Shown here: positions 1 to 8,238 of the stretch, one piece after another | Layout of the letters: each line of letters starts with the position of its first letter | Position numbering within the stretch: the stretch's first letter is position 1 | Assembly (NCBI GenBank): GCA_033725935.1 | Contig: MU867104.1 | Coordinates: 186,001-250,000, forward strand | Direction of reading: 5' to 3' | Length of the DNA stretch: 64,000 nucleotides | From: Cladorrhinum sp. PSN259 | Taxonomy: Eukaryota; Ascomycota; Sordariomycetes; Sordariales; Podosporaceae | Translations under genes and position numbers: made by a program | The notes under the pieces: model-generated | What the model was told of the DNA's origin: nothing | Seen by the model: only the letters and a program-made list of their open reading frames with translations | Databases searched by the model: none

Positions 1-2
1 CA

Positions 3-367
3 CAGACCTCTTCAACTCTCTCTCTTTCTCTCTTTTTCACTCAACCGGTACAACCTCCAGAGCTCGTGGCCGCAGTACATCCTACTCAGCAACCCACAGG
101 TCATCAGCCTCTTTACAGTTATAAACTGTGCCCTCTTTTCCCGCATACCTGTTCAACTCTTTTTTCTTTACAACTACAACCTCTGAAGTTCGTGGTCGTG
201 GTACTTCACAGCAGCGAACGGGTCACCAGCCTATTACAAGTACAAACTGGGCCATCTCTTCCCGCAGACCTTTTCATTTCTCTCTCTTCCACAACTACAA
301 CCTCGAAGTTTGTGGCCGCAGTACCTCGTAGCAGCCCACAAGTCAGCAGCCTACTTGCGCACAGCGA
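3..367. repeat. Three degenerate tandem copies of a ~120-bp unit
   Basis: Copies begin near 3, 140 and 259. Each starts with a pyrimidine-rich block (cagacctNttcaNctctctc-like), passes through cNacNacaacctc and a (g)aagttcgtggNcgNagtac block, then a cagcagcccacaggtcagcagcct-like stretch. They diverge by substitutions and small indels. The unit lies 0.7 kb upstream of the RNA ligase start. Short open frames run through it, but none looks like a protein. It is probably decayed satellite-like or promoter DNA. Confidence 0.7.
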
Positions 368-510
368 CGTATGTAAGGTATGTTACATCTTTAATATTTC
401 TTATTCTCATTATTCAATCATCCATGCCAATGCGCACCTTCGCTGTCATCACATCCTCTGCATTGCGATCGCAGCAACTAACAATTGTCAGGCTCCTTGC
501 TGCGACACCA

Positions 511-960
511 CTCGAACTTGAGGTCTTCCCTGCGCATCTTCCTCTGTGTGCCTCTTCATCTGCGTGTCCTGCTCCGCCTTCATCCGAGTCGAACGAGATT
601 ACGACTACCGTTCAATTACCATCTACCCACCGACGGAACGCCTCATATCGTCTCGTCTGCAGTCATCGTCTCTATCTCTTCAATTATCACCTCTAACTGC
701 GATTACCCAACGAACTTGAGGTCTCCCCCGCACATCTTCCTCTGTGCCGCTGCATTCGCCTCTCTTGCTCCGTCTTTACCGAGCGAGATTGCGATTACCA
801 TCTACCATCTACCCACCGACGAACGTCTAGATTGTTTCGTCTCGTCTGCACTCATCGTCTCTACGTCTTCACTTATCGTCTCTACCTCTTTATCTATCGT
901 CTCTCCTTCTCCATCTATCGTCTTTACCTCTTCACCCATCGTCTCTTTCTTCATCTAATT
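511..960. repeat. Two ~180-200-bp degenerate copies followed by a ~21-bp array
   Basis: A block starting aacttgaggtct at 511 recurs at 712. Both copies share the order aacttgaggtct, catcttcctctgtg, gcgagattNcgattacc, ctacccaccgacg and cgtctcgtctgca. From about 845 to 960 a shorter ~21-bp motif (atcgtctctacctcttcact-like) repeats five or six times. The whole stretch is strongly pyrimidine-rich on the plus strand. With the 3-367 repeat it fills nearly all of the DNA upstream of the ligase gene. Confidence 0.7.
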
Positions 961-1081
961 ATCGTCTCCAACCCTCTTCTCACCTGCCATCACACTACAT
1001 ACCCCACACAATACCTACCAACCTAGAGTCCAGGCTGTTACCACCTTCCCCAAGTACAACAAGTACTCCGAGTCAATCAAA

Positions 1082-3367
1082 ATGGTCGACTACGCTAATT
1101 GGTTGGAGGGCGCCATTGCTGATTCTGACGCCCAGCTGCCTGCTTCATTTCCCAACGAGACCGCAGCAGATCAGTTGATGGCTACCGGTGTCCGCCGCAA
1201 AATGGTTACGATCCGAAGAATCACTTCACTCACCAGTGTTCGCAAATCTCGATTCCAGCGAGCGATCATTGATGGTTGGAGCGTCCTTGTTCCGCGCAGA
1301 CAGAACTTCAAGCCTGGCCAACTGGTCGTCTTCTTCGAAGAAGATTCATTCATTACCCATACCGACAGATTCTCCAACGTCGAGATCGCCAAAGAAATCG
1401 GGAATCCCACTCGCTACAACAATCAAGATGGGTATCGCGTAGTGGCCTGGACTAAGACGACGGATTCGCAAGGCCGTATCAGATCAGAAGGCTATACTTG
1501 TCACATCGAGAATGTTCCAGCTGTGCAGGCCGCGTATGCAGCAGACCGGATCGAGGCACAAGCGAACGGCATGGATGGTCAGCAACTTTTTGATCATCTG
1601 CGAAGTATTGACTATTCGGATGTCCTGGGTGTCGTCAAGTGGGATGAATCTCAGCAGAACTCCCCAAACCCAAAAGCCTTATCAATGATCAAGGGCACTG
1701 ACGTTACGCGCCACCAGAACTGCGCAAACATATTTGATAACAAGTACCTCCGGGCCGAGTATCAATATCAAGAAACAGTCAAGAAGGACGGGGCGTCGAT
1801 GACTGTATACTTTGTCAGAAAAGACTCCCACCTCTTCGATCTTCTCCCAAATCTTGATGAGACGGACGTCAACTATCGCCGAAATGCTGTCTTAGCTGAT
1901 GGAAGATTCGGCGTTTGCTCCAGGAATTACGACATATGCAAACGGACGTTCGAAAACAACACGAAGCCTTACTTCTCGACGGCAATTCGACTCCGCCTCC
2001 CGCAGATTCTCTCTCGACACGGTGAGAACATTGGCGTTCAAGGAGAGCTGGTTGGGCCTAACCAGGCAGGCAACCCCTACGGGTATGCCAAAGGGAGCGC
2101 CCACGACTTCTTCGTGTTCGGCGTGTACGACCTCGAGACGGGGGTGTACTGGAACCCCAGACGGGTGTACCAGTTCACCCAGCAGAACGGCCTCGCCCAT
2201 GTCCCCATCCGGGGATATGTAAATATCCCAAACGTGGCTGAGGACCACGGCGCACTTCAGGCAAGGGCCAATGCCTTGGGCGAGGAGGGGTTGGTGTTCC
2301 GCCGTATGGCGGACCCATCCCGCTCGTTCAAGGTCCTGAACGAGCACTGGGAGGGTGGCCGCCTCTGGCGCGAGCGTGGTGCGGCGAACGAGTGCGCTCC
2401 GGGCGCGGTGGCTCCCGCCACTGCCGACGACGAGGACGAGGCTGGCGCGGCCGGCGAAGTGGAGGAAACTCGGGCTCCCGCGGGGTAAGTTTTCACTCTT
2501 TCTGACTCTCTCAAACACCTACATGACTTCATTACATGCCTGCTTTGCACATTTCGACACCTTTTGGACATGTTCGCATGCCTTCTGGATATCACATCAC
2601 CCCTCCAAGAATATTTGAAGGCCTTACTATCATCATGACATGCCTGTCAATTATTATGTTACCCCCTCAAGAGAATATTTCACCCCTTCCAAGCATCCTT
2701 ACACACCTGTTCAATGTCATTTTACTCCATCTTATGCAAAGACAACCCTACCAAGCATCAATTTACCCCTCAGAGACATATTTTCATGCATGCTAACAAT
2801 AATATTAGGCTTCAACTCCCCATCATCGACGATGGCTGGCTGTTTGCCGGCGCGCCCGAGGACGCGATCCTCGCCCAGACCGTCGCCGCCGCCGGTGCCG
2901 CTCCCGCTCCCGCGGAGGAGCAAACCACCCCCGGCTCGCCCGCCGAGAGCGTGCCCGACCTCGTCGCCGACGAGGTCACCACCACCTCCGCCGCTCGTCG
3001 TCTCGTCGACGACAGCGAACCCGAGTACGGGTTCCTGGACTTTGTCCAGGAAATCCCTCGGGGGGAGGCCCTCATGGTTCGCCCAGAGGGAGGCCAGGTC
3101 TGGCTGTACCACCCCGGTACAGTCCAGACCTGCCGGTGGTGGCGCTTCCGGGTCAGGGACCTCCGCGCGTGGCTGGAGCGGGAGGAGGAGTGGGCCGAGG
3201 CCGCCGCCGAGGCCGACCTTGCGCGGGCCAAGGCTCTGGCCGAGGCCAAGCAGACCGAGGAGTTGGCCGAGGCCAACAAGATCGACGGCTCCCTCGTGTC
3301 TGGCGCGGGCCTTATGGCCCCACTCATTCCTTTGCCGGGCGGTGTCGAGGAGGAGGAGGAGGAGTAA
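1082..3367 (+). CDS. RNA ligase, Rnl5/DraRnl-like, with C-terminal extension
   Basis: Predicted ATP-dependent polynucleotide ligase that seals 3'-OH/5'-phosphate ends through a lysine-AMP intermediate. Exon 1 is 1082-2484 and exon 2 is 2809-3367, giving 653 aa. The intron at 2485-2808 has a GTAAGT donor, a TGCTAAC branch point and a TTAG acceptor. Visible nucleotidyltransferase motifs are motif I KKDG (Lys234), a motif Ia-like FGVCSRN, motif III with GELVG (Glu322), motif IV EGLVFR (Glu402) and motif V with Lys417. Residues about 40-105 resemble the OB domain that precedes the catalytic domain in Deinococcus RnlA (Rnl5). Exon 2 adds about 185 residues, Ala/Pro-rich then an Ala/Glu-rich probable coiled coil ending in poly-Glu, which the bacterial ligase lacks. 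The ligase superfamily call is firm. The Rnl5 subfamily is inferred from the N-terminal domain. Substrate and cellular site are unknown. Confidence 0.85.
2485..2808 (+). other. Long intron of the RNA ligase gene
   Basis: At 324 nt this is far longer than most introns here (57-85 nt). It holds several imperfect copies of a cccctNcaagNatNttt-like motif (near 2600, 2665, 2690 and 2750). It interrupts the gene exactly between the catalytic domain and the Ala/Glu-rich tail. Retaining it would stop translation immediately (TAA at 2486-2488) and give a 468-aa catalytic-only protein. Confidence 0.75.
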
Positions 3368-4920
3368 AAAGCTGGAACGGGTGGAGGAAATTTTTTTTTG
3401 GGGGTTTTGTTTTTCTTTTTTGTAGGGTGATGTTTGCTGGCAGGACGAGAAGTACGGAAGACCATGCTTTTATTTTTTTGGGGGTTTTTTTTTTCATTTT
3501 TTTTTTTCAAGTTTTATTTACGGAGGAAGAGAAAGGGGACGGGAAAGGCATGTGGGTTTGTGTTGTCTTGGGTTGAAAGGCCCGCGTCTTTTGACGCAAA
3601 ACTAGTTTATAGGCCTTTGGGTCTCAACTTAATTTTGTTTATTTTTTGCAAACATTCTCGAAATAAGTGATTGTACGTGTGTGATCCTCGTTTGCATGTG
3701 TGAAAGCAACGGTAGTACGGATTCCCAAAGAATATTGTAGCTATCAAGTATCAGTTTTCATCCGTGAGTTTGAGAGTTAAGATTCCCATCCAGTTTCTTG
3801 AGATAAGTTCCTGGTTGTCAAACGTATGGACAATGATGTTTACGAACGTTCAGCCAAAATTCAGAGATCTGGTTGAATTGGATGATTCTCCATCCAATCT
3901 CGTCTTGAAACGTCTCTCCCGAACAAGCGGGGTTTTGATAAGACAAACTGAGAAATGACACTGCCAGTCAGATCAGTGGGATCGTCATCGTCATCGCTCA
4001 TCTTGGAGATCTGGTTACGATCACTCCCATACCATCGCAATACGATTCCCTCCTCTTATTGTCTGTGATGCCGATATCCGCTCATGTTTCTCAAGGATAG
4101 GTACCGCGACATGTAGTCTGTTCCTGACTTCCGGGCGATATTCCATGCTTGTCATTTCCTGTTCTCCTTAAGAGCCACCCCAGCCAGAACAAGAAGACAA
4201 GAAAACACGAGAACCCTTCCGATCGCGTCCAACTCTTGTCTGAAGCTCTTGTGGGGCAAGGAGGCGTGGGCGGTTCGTCGATATTCTGGACAGAGATGGG
4301 CAAACGGTCTTTCGGTATAATATATTACGTACACATCTTGATGCGCAAAGATTCAATGGTCAGCTTCTGTTCACGTCCCCTGTCGTGAATACAGTGAGTA
4401 CGTACCTGGTTGCATCAGTCCTGTTTGAAAAGGCCCCTCAAAAATTGCCCAAAGAGGGGGCATTCGTCAGTCATGCGTCCCAAGTAGTATTCTCCAGGAA
4501 TGAAGGACCTTTCCATCAATATCTTCAGCGTGTCATTTGGGAAAGTGATTGTACTCATTCTCGTGATGGAAGGGTGCTGGTGATGGTGGTGATGGTGGTA
4601 ATGGGAAATGTCACTCTAAATTAGGCTGGATGCCAAGGGATATATTGCTGCAAGTCATTGATTGGGTCTAGAGCCGCAGGAATTGCCGGGACGGGCTCGG
4701 AGTCCGGAGTCGAGGGGCAGTAATATGCATTTAAATGTCGTGAGGGTGCTTGTGAATTCGGTAGCTTTGCGATTGGTCGATTGGCTTAGTGGTATTGCAG
4801 ATGGGAAATGCCGGGTGATGGATGAGATTTGAGCTTGGAGTGGTATAAGTCCACTTGTTGTCCCCTATTTCGGGGCCGGGGCTGGGCACCTGGATCAATG
4901 ATAGCACACTCAAACCCGCC
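3368..4920. other. Intergenic, no gene recognised
   Basis: The first 200 bp is T-rich (runs of T around 3390, 3475 and 3500) and fits a 3' untranslated region of the ligase gene. A TATAAG at 4844-4849 lies 72 bp before the next start codon and is a candidate TATA box. Only short frames without recognisable similarity are seen between. Confidence 0.6.
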
Positions 4921-5880
4921 ATGCACGCAAAGCAATCCCACGTCCTACTAGGACTTTGTCTCACTGCGTCCCCAGCATTTGCAGCCCTCAAGATAGCCGC
5001 TGCCCTCAACGTAATCGAATATGCACCCCTTCTAGTGGCCAACCAAGACTACTTCAACTCCTCAGCAACAATAACCAACGGCGGCGTCGCCACCATCGTC
5101 AGCGACAAATCGGTCGACCTCGCAGCCAACGCCGAGACCCAAGCGCTTCGCCAATACCGCAACAACCCCTCTCTCCGCATCATCTGGAACATTGCCCAAG
5201 TCCCCTACCGCATCGTGGCCAACAAGAAATCCAAGATCTCGACCCTCGCCGACCTCAAAGGCAAAAAGATTGGCACGGTTCAAGGGACCTCGGCCGGCTA
5301 CTTCGTCGAGCACTATCTCCTCACCGCAGCAGGCCTCAAACCAGGCGACTACAAGATCGTAAGCGGAAGCGCCTGCCATGCCTCGCCCTGCGGCTCAGGA
5401 ACCTTCCCCTCCATGCTCACACAAGGCACGATCGACGCCTTTGGATTCTGGGAACCAACGATCGAGCTGGGTATACAGGCGCTAGGAGAGCAAAACGCCG
5501 TCGTCTTCCAGAACCGCACGGCGTACAGAGAAATCTACAACCTGCACAGCACGGCCGAGAAGCTCAAGGACCCAAAGAAGAGAAAAGAGATTGTCCAGTT
5601 CCTGCGACAGCTGATCAAGGCGCAAACCGTCTTTGACCAAGATCCAGCCAAGGTCTACTCGAGGGTATCCAAGGCGGTCGACGTGAGCGTGCCGCTGCTG
5701 CAGAAGGTCTGGCCCGTGCATGACTGGAAGGGAGGCATACCGGGTGACATGGTCGACGTTCTGACGGAGGAAGACAAATACGTGGCAAAGGTTGACAACA
5801 GGGCAGCGGCGAGCAGGGATAAGTTGATGAACTTGGTTGACCCCACTGTTCTGGAGGAGGCGTTACAGGATAGCTTTTAG
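4921..5880 (+). CDS. Secreted NMT1/TauA-like substrate-binding protein
   Basis: Single-exon gene for 319 aa. The chosen ATG (4921) starts a clear signal peptide of about 21 residues ending in SPAFA; an in-frame open stretch upstream to 4855 has no better start. The mature protein has the pattern of periplasmic-binding-like II proteins of the NrtA/SsuA/TauA and NMT1/THI5-like group: an early strand with ...YAPLLVANQDYF, then VDLAANAETQ, then ADLKGKKIGTVQGTSAGYFV, then QGTIDAFGFWEPT. In bacteria such proteins deliver nitrate, sulfonates, taurine or pyrimidine precursors to an ABC transporter. Here a secreted fungal homologue would have no obvious ABC partner, so the ligand and role are unknown. 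The absence of introns and the bacterial-type fold raise the possibility of old transfer, which is inference only. Confidence 0.8.
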   Translation: MHAKQSHVLLGLCLTASPAFAALKIAAALNVIEYAPLLVANQDYFNSSATITNGGVATIVSDKSVDLAANAETQALRQYRNNPSLRIIWNIAQVPYRIVANKKSKISTLADLKGKKIGTVQGTSAGYFVEHYLLTAAGLKPGDYKIVSGSACHASPCGSGTFPSMLTQGTIDAFGFWEPTIELGIQALGEQNAVVFQNRTAYREIYNLHSTAEKLKDPKKRKEIVQFLRQLIKAQTVFDQDPAKVYSRVSKAVDVSVPLLQKVWPVHDWKGGIPGDMVDVLTEEDKYVAKVDNRAAASRDKLMNLVDPTVLEEALQDSF

Positions 5881-7225
5881 TGCAAGCGCTTTGTCTACTA
5901 TAGCCCTGCTCCCGAGGTAGAAAGCGGAACATCATGAACCTCGGAAAGGTTCAATGTCGATCAACACGCCACACTGGCATGTGTTGAAACTCTCCAAAAA
6001 TATACCATGATCATTTACATTATATTCAAAGATATTTCTTATTTCAATTTGACATTTATTGACTCTGTTTATTCCGAACTCTTGCTGACAGGGTTATAAT
6101 TACATATATTCTGTAACTCCGTTTCCATCCATTTATTTATACAAGCCAAGGCCCCCCACTCACACACACTCGCACGCAAACCTCCACTTTGCCCAGACCT
6201 TTTCAAAGCTTGTTTCAACCCTCCCTTATTAAGGTACTCTTCCAATTTTTTTTTAAAAAAAATTCGCAAACTCAATCCCTACCTCAAATTTGAAATGAAG
6301 TATTAATTTTTTTTACAAAAAATGAAATTGAGACTCGAATATTCACCGCGAGTTAAAACCCAAAGCTGTTTGTGAGAGAAGAAAATATATTTATCACTTT
6401 TCTAAGAAAGTCAGAGAGTTCAACGATGTTACCGCCAGGGCTATGTACGTCCCATAATTACCCGATGAGGATGATGGCTTCCGATGAAAAAGGATTTTTG
6501 TGCTAAGCCTCATGGCAGAAAGCAGTTTTGAGAGCATGAACTGGAGGAACGGTTCGGTTCGGTGCGGCAAAAACAAATAAAAACAAAAAGCAGATTCTCG
6601 GGGTATTGCCAAGAGGTAATCCCACAAGAACATCCAATTAAACGACGGGGGTTTGGATGAAAGACAGTGGCGGCCGTGTGTGGTTGGTTGCGGACCTTGC
6701 CGTCTTATTAAAACCACTGAATGATGAAAGAAACAAGCCTCGGGAAATCAGAAAATGATTCACTCACTCACTGAAAGGGGTCTGGAACCACCACCGTGAC
6801 GTGGGTTAATTGTTTAGGGCCCAAAGGACATATGACCTATCTGATATCTTGATTTCGGAAATCCACCCTCAAAAAAGTATTTGCTTCCGAGCTTTCTTTC
6901 TTTCTTTTCTTTATAAGTCCCCACTTTCTGTCTGGTTGATGTCTGGGAGGTTTTCGAACTGTGCGGGGCACGGGGGAATGCCTCGTTAATAGCAGTCTGC
7001 TCCGACTTCAAGCTTTTTCTTTGTTTGTTCAGGCTGCCAGCGGACGCTTGACCGATGCGGGCTGGGCTGGGGAGCCTCCCTTATTAGAATCCCACTACTT
7101 ACCAATACTCCAGCGCCACAAATTTAAAGGCCGCGTGTCCCCCCCAATACGAACTGAATGTCCATACTTTGCTCGCCTTCTGGTAATTACTCAGACATGA
7201 ATGATCCCGCCGTTATAACTGCATC
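5881..7225. other. Intergenic, AT-rich, no gene recognised
   Basis: The stretch 5990-6420 is AT-rich with homopolymer runs of T and A. Short frames on the minus strand (6394-6717, 6814-7011) show no recognisable family or splice structure and were not called. Confidence 0.5.
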
Positions 7226-7831
7226 ATGGACTCCATCGAATTTTGTTTTTACTACAAGAGGCTATCGGGCCTCGCCGATGATCCGTCGTCAAAACTGGAT
7301 GTAGTACGCCCTCGTACTAAACGTCGTCAGTACCGTCCCGCTAAGCAAAGACGACGCCCGACAGAGCAGCGACATCCGGCAGGACCAGGACCAGGACCGC
7401 GTCACCCTTGGGAAATACTATCCTTGGAGCAGACCCAAGCACCAATGATACCCAATGGCTCACTGGCAGCAGCAGCAGCAGCAGCAGGCTCCAAGACTGA
7501 GCCAGATCTACCATCAATGATCAGTTCCAACCTGGCCCCATTGTCGCTACTGCCTATCACCGAAGCCAATAGCTGTCCGCGGCAATTAGGTCTTGACGAG
7601 CCTGAGCAAAGTAGGAGAGAGCTGGGGAATGATAAAGAGGATGTTGAAGCAGATACGGAAATGGAGGAAGGGATAGCGGATGGGGAAAGAGATCACGATC
7701 ACTGTGAAAACGGGGAAAGGTCTGGGACTGAGCTTGATACGGCTTCTACCGTACAAGAAAGCAGCGAAGTAGGAGGGCCAGATATGATGGATGTGAATGA
7801 TAATAATACAGAGCTTGGTGGATGTTTTTAA
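7226..7831 (+). CDS. Hypothetical protein, low complexity
   Basis: Open frame of 201 codons from an ATG at 7226, with a TATAACT 13 bp before it. The N-terminal third is very basic (RTKRRQ..RRRPTEQR), followed by a poly-Ala run encoded by GCA/AGC triplets near 7470 and an acidic C-terminal half (DVEADTEMEEG...). No domain was recognised. Composition switches from basic to acidic as in some fungal nuclear proteins, but nothing confirms expression. It could be a chance frame or part of a spliced gene. Confidence 0.35.
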   Translation: MDSIEFCFYYKRLSGLADDPSSKLDVVRPRTKRRQYRPAKQRRRPTEQRHPAGPGPGPRHPWEILSLEQTQAPMIPNGSLAAAAAAAGSKTEPDLPSMISSNLAPLSLLPITEANSCPRQLGLDEPEQSRRELGNDKEDVEADTEMEEGIADGERDHDHCENGERSGTELDTASTVQESSEVGGPDMMDVNDNNTELGGCF

Positions 7832-8238
7832 AATGGATATTCTTTTTAATAGGGGTGTTTTGGATGCAGGAATGGTCTTAATCTGTAACTGGCTAATAAT
7901 AATACTATAACGTGAGGATATCTGCCGGATTGATTGGAGGCGTTATCTGTTGAATCTTTAATCGAGCTCGTATCTGAGCGTCTCGCCGGTACCAAAGGGA
8001 GATGGCCGGTCATTGTCAAAATAGATGTAAACAATTCGTACTTTCCAGTCATTTGACCAACTTGATGAAGTCAATGTCCCTAGACTAATTCTGATATCTC
8101 TAATTCGACACTCAAATACATCCTTGCCCCCTTGCCGTCCGTGCGTGCCGTACTGCGCTTGGTACCTACATCATATGAAATTTATCTACAGTCCAGTATC
8201 AGGTCACTAATTCATAATCCAAGTACCACTAACCCTCA
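7832..8238. other. Convergent 3' spacer
   Basis: Lies between the plus-strand hypothetical frame and the 3' end of the minus-strand DUF4139 gene. It is AT-rich with no RNA gene or ORF of note. Confidence 0.5.

Noticed and set aside
66..1026. Chain of overlapping plus-strand frames before the RNA ligase
   Set aside because: They run through degenerate pyrimidine-rich tandem repeats and give Ser/Leu/Thr-rich translations typical of such DNA.
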